NCBI RefSeq assembly: GCF_015209585.1
Contig: NZ_JADEYR010000012.1
Coordinates: 34,361 to 98,360, forward strand
DNA length: 64,000 nt
From: Brachybacterium epidermidis
GTDB lineage: Bacteria; Actinomycetota; Actinomycetes; Actinomycetales; Dermabacteraceae
Direction: 5' to 3'
The notes under the pieces are model-generated. The model was not told where the DNA came from and searched no databases. It saw only the letters and a program-made list of their open reading frames with translations. Within the stretch, counting starts at the first letter, position 1, and each line of letters starts with the position of its first letter. Positions 8,602 to 17,639 of this stretch are shown here, piece by piece. The translations under genes and the position numbers were made by a program.

Positions 8602-9454
8602 CTCCCCCCGGCCCGGCGGGCCGAGCAACAGGGCCGATGCGCCCCTGGATCCACCCTCCCGCTTCCTCCCCGGCCCGCGCCCGCGGCGGATCGCGCACCG
8701 GGGTCTCGCCCTCGACGGGGCCGAGAACACGATGCGAGCCTTCCAGGACGCCGTCGACGCCGGTGCCGACATGCTGGAGACCGACACCCGCGCCACCGCC
8801 GAGGGCCTGGCACTGGCCTTCCATGACGAGGACCTGCTGCGGGTCGCCGGTGACGCCCGCCGAATCGACAGCCTCGACGACAGGCAGGCACGCGCGGTAC
8901 GGCTGGCCGGGAACGAGCCCCTGGCCCTCCTGGAGGACGTGCTGGGCACGTTCTCCGACCTCCCGGTGAACATCGATGTGAAGGCTCCCTCGGCGATCGA
9001 GCCGGCGGTCCGCGCCATCGCCCGCACGCGCAGTGCCGGCCGCATCTGCCTGGCCGGATTCGACGACGCCGTCACCGCGCGGGCTGTTGAGAAGGTGCGG
9101 GAGGCCACCGGCATCACCCCTGTGCGCAGCCCCTCACGGCGTGCGATCGCACTGTTCCTGGGCCTGGTGGCTTCCGGAGCACCCACCGCCGCAGTGCGCA
9201 GGCTGCTGGCCCCCTACGGTGCACTCCAGGTGCCCGTCTCCCACCGGCAGGTGCCCGTGGTGACACCGCGCACCGTGGCAGCCGCCCACCGCGCCGGCTG
9301 CGAGGTCCACGTGTGGACGATCGACGAGATCCCCGCCATGAAGGACCTGCTGGTCATGGGGGTGGATGGTATTATCACCAACCGTGTCGACCGGCTGGGC
9401 GACCTGCTGGACGCGACCGGTTCACCGCACCGTGCAGCCACCGGGTCGTCCTGA
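8573..9454 (+). CDS. glycerophosphodiester phosphodiesterase family protein
   Basis: A 293-residue GDPD-type TIM-barrel hydrolase that splits glycerophosphodiesters into an alcohol and glycerol-3-phosphate. IAHRG (40-44, catalytic H42 and R43), ENT (51-53) and ETD (69-71) form the metal and catalytic sites. FHDEDLLRVAG supplies the second catalytic His, and VHVWTIDE near the end closes the barrel. There is no signal peptide, so it is likely cytoplasmic. The start is uncertain: ATG 8573 follows GAGGAAG, while in-frame ATGs at 8501 and 8558 would lengthen an unconserved N-terminus. All options overlap the SURF1 gene. Confidence 0.88.
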   Translation: MRSSSTPSTDSPRPGGPSNRADAPLDPPSRFLPGPRPRRIAHRGLALDGAENTMRAFQDAVDAGADMLETDTRATAEGLALAFHDEDLLRVAGDARRIDSLDDRQARAVRLAGNEPLALLEDVLGTFSDLPVNIDVKAPSAIEPAVRAIARTRSAGRICLAGFDDAVTARAVEKVREATGITPVRSPSRRAIALFLGLVASGAPTAAVRRLLAPYGALQVPVSHRQVPVVTPRTVAAAHRAGCEVHVWTIDEIPAMKDLLVMGVDGIITNRVDRLGDLLDATGSPHRAATGSS

Positions 9455-9589
9455 CGCCCCTGGTGGGGCGCGGCACCAGTCGGGAACAGAATCCGGGCGC
9501 CCGGCGTTGCACCCCTCAGACCTCAGTCCCCGAAGCACCGGCAGGCATGGCGCGGCACCGCGCCCCCGCCGGCAGGAAGCGAGAACCGC

Positions 9590-9940
9590 ATGAACAGCCG
9601 CAGCCTGCGAGGCACCCGTCTGGGCTCCCTCTCCATGGAGACCGACGAGGGCGTTCTCGCCGCACCGCGCCAGGAGGCCGTCTATGACTGCCCCAACGGA
9701 CACAACATCGTGCTTCCCTTCTCCGTGGAGGCCGACGTGCCCGCCGTCTGGGAGTGCCGCTGCGGCGCCACCGCGGTGCTGCGTGACCACGAGAAGCCCG
9801 AGGAGAAGCCTGGCAAGCCGCAGCGCACCCACTGGGACATGCTGCTGGAGCGCCGCGAGGAGAAGGACCTGCAGGTGCTTCTCGACCAGCGCCTGGAGCT
9901 GCTGCGGGCAGGGAAGTTGCACTCCAGCCGCACCCTGTGA
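9590..9940 (+). CDS. rbpA: RNA polymerase-binding protein RbpA
   Basis: A 116-residue actinobacterial transcription factor that binds RNA polymerase and the principal sigma factor and stabilises open complexes. The central domain with YDCPNGH and WECRCG, the basic linker and the C-terminal sigma-interaction helix (THWDMLLERR) are all present, and length matches the family. GAAG-rich sequence precedes the ATG. About 135 bases upstream are gene-free and probably hold its promoter, though no clear -10 was identified. Its presence confirms the actinobacterial origin. Confidence 0.97.
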   Translation: MNSRSLRGTRLGSLSMETDEGVLAAPRQEAVYDCPNGHNIVLPFSVEADVPAVWECRCGATAVLRDHEKPEEKPGKPQRTHWDMLLERREEKDLQVLLDQRLELLRAGKLHSSRTL

Positions 9941-9949
9941 GGTGCGCGC

Positions 9950-10552
9950 TCAGTCCTGAGTGATCGTGGGCGGGGTCGAACGGCGGGAGCCGTCGGCCCC
10001 GCCCTCGTCATGTGTGCCCGGGCGATCCGTGGGCTCCGCGTTCAGCACGATCTCACCATCGATGACGCCCCCGCTGGAACGGCGGTAGAGCACGCTTCGA
10101 GCACCCGTGGAACCGCTGCCGAGGCCCATGGCCTTCACGGTGCGGCGCTGCACCGGGGTGAGCAGCAGGACCACCCCGATGACGTCGGTGATGAGGCCGG
10201 GGAAGAAGAACGCGAACGCTGCGAGAAGGGTGAACATCGGGCGCGAGAGATGATCCTGCACGTCCCCCCTGCCCCGCACCGCGCGCACCAGGGAGCGCAG
10301 GCGGACGAAGGACTGCTGGCCGGCGGCGATCAGCAGGGCCACGCCGATGATCCAGCCCAGCACCACGATCAGCACGGACCACCACAGGCTGGTGTTGACA
10401 CCGATGATGATGAGGATCGCCAACTCGAGGACGCCCAGCACCACGAAGGCGATCGGCAGCCAGGCGGCCCAGCGGGGGCCCTCACGCCGGGAGCCGCCGG
10501 GGCGCTCGCGGCCGGCGTCGGCCGGCGGTGTGCGGTGCGATGCAGTGCTCAC
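9950..10552 (-). CDS. fxsA: FxsA family membrane protein
   Basis: A 200-residue FxsA-domain inner-membrane protein. The core from about 35 to 140 contains hydrophobic segments (FVVLGVLELAILIIIG, then SVLIVVLGWIIGVALLIAAG, then FTLLAAFAFFFPGLITDVIGVVLLL) ending in the family-typical FFPGLITD motif and LTPVQRR. The C-terminal tail is polar and likely cytoplasmic. In E. coli FxsA influences phage F exclusion; its normal function is unknown. GTG 10552 overlaps the stop of the mannose synthase gene (GTGA). It is the last gene of the pafBC-tat-helY-lnt operon. Confidence 0.9.
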   Translation of the reverse strand: MSTASHRTPPADAGRERPGGSRREGPRWAAWLPIAFVVLGVLELAILIIIGVNTSLWWSVLIVVLGWIIGVALLIAAGQQSFVRLRSLVRAVRGRGDVQDHLSRPMFTLLAAFAFFFPGLITDVIGVVLLLTPVQRRTVKAMGLGSGSTGARSVLYRRSSGGVIDGEIVLNAEPTDRPGTHDEGGADGSRRSTPPTITQD

Positions 10553-11331
10553 GGCGTCTCCCCTCGTGTCGGACCGCGCCCAGGGTAGCCCAGCGCCCCG
10601 AGCACCTGCTGGGCGCGATGGCCCAGCCCCCACGCGGTCACCTTGACCAGTGCCTCCCGCACGATCGCGGAGCTCATCTTGCTGGCCCCCTCCGCACGTT
10701 CGTCGAAATCGATGGGGACCTCCCGGATGTCGGCCCCGAGGTCCCGGGCCCGACGTGTCATGTCCACCTGGAAGCAGTACCCCTGGGAGGCGACCTGCTG
10801 CTCCACCAGGCGCCGCAGCAGGGAGGCTCGGAAGGCACGGAAACCGGCGGTGGCATCGCGCACCTCCAGGCCCATCAGCATCCCGGCGTAGAGGTTCGCG
10901 CCACGGGAGAGCACGAGCCTGCGCAGCGGCCAGTCGTGGACCCGGCCACCGGGAACCCAGCGCGAGCCGATCACCAGGTCGGCCCCTTCGGCGACGGCGT
11001 CCAGCAGCCGCGGCAGCTGCTCGGGGCGGTGGGAGGCGTCGGCGTCCATCTCGACCAGCACGTCGTAGCCCCGTTCGAGGCCCCAGGCGAAACCGGCCAG
11101 GTACGCGGGTCCCAGTCCCTCTTTGCCGGCCCGGTGCAGCACGTGCACGTGGTCGTCGCGCTCGGCCGCACCGTCGGCCCACTGCCCGGTGCCGTCCGGG
11201 GAGGCGTCGTCAGCGATCAGGACGTGCGCCGCCGGCACCGAGGTGCGAAGGCGCCTCAGAGTGCCCGGGAGCGCCGCACGCTCGTTGTAGGTGGGGATCA
11301 CCACCAGCACTCGCTGCTCCGATGCACTCAT
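10549..11331 (-). CDS. polyprenol monophosphomannose synthase, GT2 family
   Basis: A 260-residue GT2 glycosyltransferase resembling the catalytic domain of actinobacterial Ppm1/dolichol-phosphate mannose synthase. It transfers mannose from GDP-mannose to polyprenyl phosphate for lipoglycan and protein mannosylation. VVIPTYNE (10-17) opens the nucleotide fold and EMDADAS (94-100, D96/D98) is the metal-binding region. It has no membrane helix of its own, so membrane association may depend on a partner. In mycobacteria this domain can be fused to Lnt; here the two are separate genes overlapping by four bases. Confidence 0.9.
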   Translation of the reverse strand: MSASEQRVLVVIPTYNERAALPGTLRRLRTSVPAAHVLIADDASPDGTGQWADGAAERDDHVHVLHRAGKEGLGPAYLAGFAWGLERGYDVLVEMDADASHRPEQLPRLLDAVAEGADLVIGSRWVPGGRVHDWPLRRLVLSRGANLYAGMLMGLEVRDATAGFRAFRASLLRRLVEQQVASQGYCFQVDMTRRARDLGADIREVPIDFDERAEGASKMSSAIVREALVKVTAWGLGHRAQQVLGALGYPGRGPTRGETP

Positions 11332-12989
11332 CGGCTGCTCCTCCCGTCCTGCACGCCCGCCCGTGCGCGGCTGCTGCCCTCTCCCCGGCCCGCGACCGCC
11401 GGCACGTGGCGCAGCACTCCTCGGCGCGGTCCGGTCAGCGCCCCCAGCCAGCCCAGCAGTCCCACGGCGCTGATGCCGATGGCGATCCAGATGCCGCCGG
11501 CGACGGCTGGGGTGATCCCGGTGCGCAGCGGCACCTCCGCGATCACTGCACCCTGCTCCCAGTGGTCCACGAAGTCCAGGCGCCGTCCCTCCGGCCCGAA
11601 GATCGCGGAATGGCCCACGGTGGACACGTGCACCACGCTGCGTCCGGTGACCACGGCCAGCACCTTGGCCTCGGCCAACTGCTGCACGGCCTCGTGGGAG
11701 TCGCCGAACAGGGCGTTGTTGGACTGCACCACCACCAGCTCGGCGCCCTCGCGCACCGTGTCGATGGTCAGGGTGTCGTAGGCGATCTCGAAGCAGATCA
11801 GCACCCCCACACGGCCCTCCCCCAGCCCCAGCTCCTGCAGGTCCATCACGCCCACCTCGGTGCCGGGGAGCATGTCCCGGCCCACCAGGTCCACCTTGTC
11901 GGTGATCATGCGGAAGAAGTCCCGGGCGGGGACGAACTCGCCGAAGGGCACGGGGTGGCGCTTCGCGTACACGTAGGGGGTCTCACCGTCGGCGGTCCAC
12001 AGCACCGAGTGGTTGTAGCGGTGCTCCTCCCCCACCGGGGTCTGGGTGCCCACCAGGATGGGGGCACCCGCCTGCTGGGCGGCGTCGGTCAGTGCCTCAC
12101 CGCGGTACGGGTCCAGGCGGGGGTCGTAGGCGGTGGAGTCCTCCGGCCAGACGATCAGCTCGAGCTGCCGCCCCTGCTCCTGGGTGGCGGCGGTGACGTC
12201 GTGGGTCACCTCGAGGTGGTTCTCGAACACACCCTCGGGCATGGCCATCGACCCCGGGTCGATGGGATCCATGGAGCCCTGCGCCCCTGCCACCGTCATG
12301 GACGGTCGGTCGTCGGGGGCGCGGTTGACCGGGTGCGGGACCACCATGGTGGCCAGCACCGCCGCGACCGCCATAGCCAGGGGCCACACCCCGGCGAGGC
12401 CGCCCAGGCCGCGGCGGCGCCGGCCCAGCACGCACAGCACTCCGTGGACCAGAAGCTGGCCCAGGGCGGCCACCACCAGCGCCATTCCCGCCATCCCGAT
12501 CCAGGGCCCGAGGTTCAGTAGGGGCGAATCCGCCAGGGCGAAGCCCGTCGCGCCCCACGGAAGCCCGCCCCACGGGACGTGGCTGCGCAGCGTCTCCACC
12601 GCCACCCACAGCGCGCTGACCACCACCAGGGACCCGGCACCGAGACCGCGGCGCACCATCACGGTGCGTGCCAGCAGCCCGTACAGCACGATGTACAGCG
12701 ACTGCACCACACCCAGCGCCAGCCACGGCATGGTGCCGGCATAGGTGTTCGCCCACTCCGTCAGGGGCACGAAGAAGGCGAGCCCCCAGGCCAGGGACGA
12801 CAGCAGCGCGGGCAGGAAGGACCGGGTGAGCACTCCGATCGACAGCAGCGCCAGCGCCACCGGCATCAGCATCCACAGGTCGTACGGGGGGAAGGCCAGC
12901 AGCGCCAGCACGCCCCCGGCCGCACCGCACAGCAGTGCCACGGGCCAGGGCGTGGCGGTGACCTCCTCGAGGGGCTGTCGACGTTTCAC
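11328..12989 (-). CDS. lnt: apolipoprotein N-acyltransferase
   Basis: A 553-residue integral membrane enzyme that adds the third acyl chain to the N-terminal cysteine of lipoproteins. The N-terminal half has about seven hydrophobic helices. The nitrilase-like domain carries the catalytic triad E283 (VWPEDS), K343 (YAKRHPVPFGEF) and C399 (LICFE). A last hydrophobic helix near 510-530 returns to the membrane. Length and triad spacing are normal for Lnt. It overlaps both neighbours by four bases and is coupled with the mannose synthase gene, consistent with the cell-envelope character of this operon section. Confidence 0.93.
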   Translation of the reverse strand: MKRRQPLEEVTATPWPVALLCGAAGGVLALLAFPPYDLWMLMPVALALLSIGVLTRSFLPALLSSLAWGLAFFVPLTEWANTYAGTMPWLALGVVQSLYIVLYGLLARTVMVRRGLGAGSLVVVSALWVAVETLRSHVPWGGLPWGATGFALADSPLLNLGPWIGMAGMALVVAALGQLLVHGVLCVLGRRRRGLGGLAGVWPLAMAVAAVLATMVVPHPVNRAPDDRPSMTVAGAQGSMDPIDPGSMAMPEGVFENHLEVTHDVTAATQEQGRQLELIVWPEDSTAYDPRLDPYRGEALTDAAQQAGAPILVGTQTPVGEEHRYNHSVLWTADGETPYVYAKRHPVPFGEFVPARDFFRMITDKVDLVGRDMLPGTEVGVMDLQELGLGEGRVGVLICFEIAYDTLTIDTVREGAELVVVQSNNALFGDSHEAVQQLAEAKVLAVVTGRSVVHVSTVGHSAIFGPEGRRLDFVDHWEQGAVIAEVPLRTGITPAVAGGIWIAIGISAVGLLGWLGALTGPRRGVLRHVPAVAGRGEGSSRARAGVQDGRSSR

Positions 12990-13735
12990 GAGATCCGCCC
13001 ACCCATCTCGTCGTGCGCCACGGTCCCGCGCACCACGGTGCGCAGCGCGCGCGGCGCGCCCTGGGCGAGGTCCGGGAGCAGCGGGGTGCGGGCGCGCGGA
13101 TCCGTGGACCAGGTCTCGAACTGCTCACCCTGGCCCCGGACCGTGAGGTCCCAGGGCTCCCACACCACGAAGGTGGCCTCGGTCCCGGTGAGCAGGGAGC
13201 CCGGGGCGCGATCGCCAGCGGCACGGTGCCCACCGCGGGTGGCGGCCAGGAACGCGGCGCGATCACTGATGCGGCTCTCCACCGGGCCCTGCTGAGCGGC
13301 GGCACGCACCCATGCCCACGGGTCGGCGTGCTCGGCCACTCCGGCGGAGCCGAAGGCCAGCGGCACGCCGTCGGCCAGCAGGGACCGGTAGTCGACGCGC
13401 TCGGCGAGCGGGGCCACCACCCGCACGCCCTCGGAGGCGCCGGCCGCGCTGCCGCCAGGGAGGCGGCGCACGATGCCGCGGGCGAGGGCGGTCTGCTCCT
13501 GATCGGGATCGGGCAAGGTGCCGTCGGCGCTGGCGGAGGCGTCGACGAAGCCGGGGGTGAGCAGGCAGCCGGTCGCCTCGATCACCTGGGCACCAGGGTG
13601 CAGCACCCGGGCGGAGTCCTCCGGTCCGGTCCAGGCGATGAGGCCATCGGCCACGAGCATCGCGGAGGCCTCCGGATCCGCGGTCGAGTACAGCACGATC
13701 CCGGTGTACAGCTGGGCGGGAGCGGTGGGGCTCAT
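12986..13735 (-). CDS. short amidohydrolase-like protein lacking the metal site
   Basis: A 249-residue protein with sequence ends typical of amidohydrolases (VIEATGCLLTPGFVD near 50-65, and a C-terminal segment from LLADGVPLAFG to WSTDPRART). It is about half the usual 500-residue length. After GFVD, where a metal-binding HxH is expected, it reads ASAS. The late FGSD aspartate of the family is replaced in AFGSAGV. The middle of the barrel is missing. It is therefore probably a non-catalytic remnant or pseudoenzyme, although the frame is intact and coupled by 4-base overlaps to helY and lnt, which argues for translation. Confidence 0.65.
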   Translation of the reverse strand: MSPTAPAQLYTGIVLYSTADPEASAMLVADGLIAWTGPEDSARVLHPGAQVIEATGCLLTPGFVDASASADGTLPDPDQEQTALARGIVRRLPGGSAAGASEGVRVVAPLAERVDYRSLLADGVPLAFGSAGVAEHADPWAWVRAAAQQGPVESRISDRAAFLAATRGGHRAAGDRAPGSLLTGTEATFVVWEPWDLTVRGQGEQFETWSTDPRARTPLLPDLAQGAPRALRTVVRGTVAHDEMGGRIS

Positions 13736-16704
13736 CGATCGATCTCCTGTGCCACCAGCCCGCGGCGCACGGCGGCGATGGCGGCCCGGGCGGTGGCGCC
13801 CAGGCGTTCGTCGGGGGTCAGCTGGTCCAGCAGGTCCACCGCCTGCCGGCAGTGGCGCACGAAGTCCCCGGGCGGCAGGTCTGAGCCGTCCAGGGCCGCG
13901 GCGAAGTGCATGCCACGCGCCCAGCGGTGCACCACGGCCGCCACGGCGGGATCGGGCGGCGGCGTGGCGTCGACGCCGTGGCGGGACTCGGCGGCCTGCA
14001 GCTGCGCGGCGATCTCGCCCGAGGCGATCAGGGCGGCCTCCACGGAGGGGTCGTCGATCAGCTCGGGCGCCCTGCCCTCGTCCCGCCGGGTCTCGTGGAC
14101 GGCGGCGGAGACCACGGCGGCCAGGCCCGCCGCGTCCAGACCCTCCCATGCACCGTGCTCGAGGCATTCGGCGATCAGCAGGTCGCGGTCGCTGAAGATG
14201 CGTCGCAAGCGCAGCCCGCGCTCGGTGGGCTCAAGCTCCCCCTCCCCTGCCCGGGTCAGGTACCCCAGCTCCTCCAGCAGCCCGGTGAGCAGATCGAACT
14301 GCTTGGCCAGGGAGCTGGTGCGGCCCTCGATGCGGCGGTGCACGCCGGCCAGGTCGCGGCGGGTGGAGCGCCACCGGTTCACCCAGCGCAGGTGGGACTC
14401 CAGCTCCGGGCAGTCGGCGCAGGGGTGGGAGGCGAGCTGATCGCGCAGAGCGATCAGCGTCTCGTCGGTGGCGGCGGTGGACGGTGTGCGGCCTGCCTTC
14501 CGCCGCACTTCGCGTCGCGGGTCGTCGTCGTGGCCGGCCAGGCGCTGGCGCAGTGCCGCGGCGGTGTCCTTGCGCACCTTGCCGCTGCCGAGCTTCTCGG
14601 GGCGGGGCAGGCGAAGGCGGGCGAGCGCGGCGGGCGGCGAGGGCAGGTCTCCGGGACGGATGCTGCGCAGGCGGGCCTCGGTGTCCAGCACCTGCACCTG
14701 GGGGCCGCCGAGCACCTCGCGGTCCACGTGCAGCACCACGGCGTAGCCGCGGCGCTTGCCGCCGGGCAGGGCCAGCACGTCGCCGCGCTGCAGGCTGCGC
14801 AGGGTGGACCGGGTGCGGTCGCGGTCGGCGCCGGCCCGAGCGCGCGACAGCGACTTCTCCCGCTCGCTCATGCGCTCGCGGATGTCGGCGTACTCCACGA
14901 GGTCCCCGCGGTCGCACTCCATGGCCTGGCGGTAGGACTCGGCCGTCTCCTCCAGCTCCCGGGCGCGCCTGGCCAGTCCCACCACGGAGCGGTCGGCCTG
15001 GAACTGGGCGAAGCTGGTCTCGAGGGTCTCCCGGGCACGAGCCAGGTCGAAGCGGTCCAGCAGGTTCACCGCCATGTTCGCGGTGGGCCGGAAGGCGGAG
15101 CGCAGCGGGTAGGTGCGTCGGGAGGCGAGGGAGGCGACGGCGTCGGCGTCGAAGCGGGGGCCGGCCATCACCACCGCGTGCCCCTCGGTGTCGATCCCGC
15201 GGCGGCCCGCGCGGCCGGTGAGCTGGGTGTACTCCCCGGGGGTGAGGTCGGCGTGCTCGACCCCGTTGAACTTGACCAGCTTCTCCAGCACCACGGAGCG
15301 CGCCGGCATGTTGATGCCCAGCGCCAGGGTCTCAGTGGCGAACACCGCCTTGACCAGGCCGCGTTCGAACAGGTGCTCCACGACCGTCTTCAGCAGGGGC
15401 AGCATGCCCGCGTGGTGGCAGGCGTAGCCGTCCAGAGCCGCACGGCGGAAGGCCGCCACGCCCAGGATCTCGGCATCCTCGTAGGGGATCAGCGAGAGCT
15501 CCTCGTCGAGCACGGCGCGGATCTCGCGGCGCTCCTGCTCACTGGTGAGCCGCACCCGGGACTGGGCGCACTGCCGCACCGCCGCCTCGCAGCCGGCCCG
15601 GGAGAAGATGAACATGATCGCGGGCAGCAGGGCGTGCTGATCCAGCAGGGCGAGCACCTCGGGTCGGCGCAGGCTGCGCTGGCCGCCCCCGATGCGGCCG
15701 CCTCCCCCGCTGCGCCGGTCATCCCGGTGGTCGCGGCTCCCGCGGTGGTCGTGGTCCCGACGGTCCAGGTCGTGGCGGGCTTCGCGCTCGGGTCGGCGCT
15801 GGGCGGAGCCGCGCGGCCGGTGGCGGCCGCGGGTGCCCCTGCGGCTGGGCAGGCCGCCGCGGCGACCCCGGTCAGGACCGTGGCGCTCCGGCAGCTGGGT
15901 GGCCAGCGCGGTGAGGCGGTGCAGCTCCGGATTGACCTGCCGGTCGGACCGGGCCCCGGGGCCGTGGGAGATCACGGGGTCGCCGGAGTCGTCCACGAAC
16001 AGGTCCAGCATCTGGTCGCCGATGATGACGTGCTGCCACAGGGGCACAGGGCGGGTCTCGGAGACCACGATCTCGGTGGAGCCGCGCACCTCCTGCAGCC
16101 AGGCTCCGAACTCCTCGGCATTGGAGACGGTGGCCGAGAGCGCCACCAGCTGCACCGAGGGGGCCAGGTGGATGATGACCTCCTCCCAGACGGGGCCCCG
16201 CAGACGATCGGCGAGGTAGTGGACCTCGTCCATCACCACGAAGCCGAGTCCGTCCAGGAGGGAGGAGTCGGCGTACAGCATGTTGCGCAGCACCTCGGTG
16301 GTCATCACCACCACGTCCGCGTCCGGTCGCACGGAGGTGTCCCCGGTGAGCAGACCCACCCGCTCCGCGCCGAGCCATTCGGTGAGCTCGGCATGCTTCT
16401 GGTTGGACAGCGCCTTGATGGGGGCGGTGTAGAACACCTTGCGCCCCTGGGCGAGTGCCAGGTGCACCGCGAACTCGCCCACCACCGTCTTCCCGGCGCC
16501 CGTGGGGGCTGCGACCAGCACCGACCGTCCCTGCTCGAGCACCCGACAGGATGCCAGCTGGAACTCGTCCAGGGCGAAGGGGTACCGCGCGGTGAAGGCG
16601 GCCAGTTCGGTGCCCTCGATCGCCTTCTGCTCGCGCCGTTCCGCGGCCCAGCGGGCGTACTGCTGGGCGGGCGAGGGGGTGTCCGAGGACGAGTTGGGGT
16701 TCAC
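13732..16704 (-). CDS. helY: DEAD/DEAH-box RNA helicase, Ski2/HelY type
   Basis: A 990-residue superfamily 2 helicase of the Ski2-like HelY group, expected to unwind RNA with ATP. APTGAGKT (66-73) is the Walker A, DEVH (159-162) motif II, LSAT (189-192) motif III, and TGRAGRRG motif VI. A long helical C-terminal half follows, as in Ski2/Mtr4. Residues 272-345 form an Arg/Asp/Gly-rich insert between the two RecA folds, likely disordered. GTG 16704 overlaps the upstream kinase stop. The order helY-(kinase)-tatC-tatA-pafBC matches the mycobacterial gene order apart from the inserted kinase. Confidence 0.94.
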   Translation of the reverse strand: MNPNSSSDTPSPAQQYARWAAERREQKAIEGTELAAFTARYPFALDEFQLASCRVLEQGRSVLVAAPTGAGKTVVGEFAVHLALAQGRKVFYTAPIKALSNQKHAELTEWLGAERVGLLTGDTSVRPDADVVVMTTEVLRNMLYADSSLLDGLGFVVMDEVHYLADRLRGPVWEEVIIHLAPSVQLVALSATVSNAEEFGAWLQEVRGSTEIVVSETRPVPLWQHVIIGDQMLDLFVDDSGDPVISHGPGARSDRQVNPELHRLTALATQLPERHGPDRGRRGGLPSRRGTRGRHRPRGSAQRRPEREARHDLDRRDHDHRGSRDHRDDRRSGGGGRIGGGQRSLRRPEVLALLDQHALLPAIMFIFSRAGCEAAVRQCAQSRVRLTSEQERREIRAVLDEELSLIPYEDAEILGVAAFRRAALDGYACHHAGMLPLLKTVVEHLFERGLVKAVFATETLALGINMPARSVVLEKLVKFNGVEHADLTPGEYTQLTGRAGRRGIDTEGHAVVMAGPRFDADAVASLASRRTYPLRSAFRPTANMAVNLLDRFDLARARETLETSFAQFQADRSVVGLARRARELEETAESYRQAMECDRGDLVEYADIRERMSEREKSLSRARAGADRDRTRSTLRSLQRGDVLALPGGKRRGYAVVLHVDREVLGGPQVQVLDTEARLRSIRPGDLPSPPAALARLRLPRPEKLGSGKVRKDTAAALRQRLAGHDDDPRREVRRKAGRTPSTAATDETLIALRDQLASHPCADCPELESHLRWVNRWRSTRRDLAGVHRRIEGRTSSLAKQFDLLTGLLEELGYLTRAGEGELEPTERGLRLRRIFSDRDLLIAECLEHGAWEGLDAAGLAAVVSAAVHETRRDEGRAPELIDDPSVEAALIASGEIAAQLQAAESRHGVDATPPPDPAVAAVVHRWARGMHFAAALDGSDLPPGDFVRHCRQAVDLLDQLTPDERLGATARAAIAAVRRGLVAQEIDR

Positions 16705-17639
16705 GGCTGGCTCCGGCCCGGGTCGGCGAGGATCCGCACGGCTCCGGGCAGCACGCGGGCGGTGATGGGCAGCTCGATGCGCGGCTCGCCGTCGGCATAG
16801 GCGCGCAGGCGACGACCGTCCCGCAGCCCCACGGTGACCTTCCGCACAGGCTGGACCTCGAAGCCGTCGACGCTGGTGTGGGTGCCATTGAACACGCGGG
16901 GGAAGAAGCGCAGCAGCTTCGTGCGGCCGATACCGGTCAGGGTGACCAGCTCCAGCACACCGTCGTCCACCCGCGCCTCGGGCACCATGCGCATGCCACC
17001 GCCGAACACCCCGGAGTTGCACAGGGAGATCAGGGAGGCGTCCAGGTCGATGCGCTCGCCGTCGTCGATGCGGATCCAGTACGGCAGGGGTCGGAACGAG
17101 GGCAGCTCACGCAGCACGGCGGTGGAGTATCGGACGGCGTGGCCGCGGGAGGCGCTGTTCGCGCGGGCGTTGACCAGGGCGTCGAAACCGAGGTTCACAT
17201 TGCCCAGCGCCAGGGAGCGGTGGGGCAGCGCGTGCTCGGAGGCTGAGGTGATCTCGATGGCGTCGATGGTGACCACCGGCCGGGACAGCGCGTGCAGCAG
17301 CACTCGGGTGGCCTCCGCCGGTGAGTTCTCCGGCAGTCCCAGGGCGCGGGCGAAGTCGTTGCCGCTTCCGGCCGGGACCACGCCCAGCCGCACCGGGGTG
17401 CCGGCCACCACCTCGGCCCCGAGGGACACCGTGCCGTCCCCGCCGACGACCACCAGGGCGGTGAGGGTGTCGCGGACCTCGAGCGCACGTGCCCGGGCCA
17501 CGTGGGCGGAGGATCCGGACAGGTCCACCACGGAGATCCCGGACAGGCGCAGCAGGTTCCCCACCTGGCGGCCCACCCGGTGAGCGGTGCCGAGCGCTGC
17601 GGTGGGGTTGAACAGCAGCCCTACCCGGAGTCGGCTCAC
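16701..17639 (-). CDS. diacylglycerol kinase family lipid kinase
   Basis: A 312-residue protein with a DAGK catalytic domain: VGGDGT (65-70) is the ATP-binding loop and PAGSGNDFAR (89-98) the second conserved loop. ADGEPRIELPI near the C-terminus is the usual ending. Such enzymes phosphorylate diacylglycerol or a related lipid at the inner membrane face; the exact lipid cannot be read from sequence. GTG 17639 overlaps the tatC stop by four bases, and its own stop overlaps helY. Confidence 0.9.
   Translation of the reverse strand: MSRLRVGLLFNPTAALGTAHRVGRQVGNLLRLSGISVVDLSGSSAHVARARALEVRDTLTALVVVGGDGTVSLGAEVVAGTPVRLGVVPAGSGNDFARALGLPENSPAEATRVLLHALSRPVVTIDAIEITSASEHALPHRSLALGNVNLGFDALVNARANSASRGHAVRYSTAVLRELPSFRPLPYWIRIDDGERIDLDASLISLCNSGVFGGGMRMVPEARVDDGVLELVTLTGIGRTKLLRFFPRVFNGTHTSVDGFEVQPVRKVTVGLRDGRRLRAYADGEPRIELPITARVLPGAVRILADPGRSQP

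Noticed and set aside
13906..16800. A 964-codon plus-strand open frame opposite helY
   Set aside because: It is the antisense shadow of a high-GC gene. The translation is Gly/Val/His-rich with no domain, and helY has all helicase motifs.
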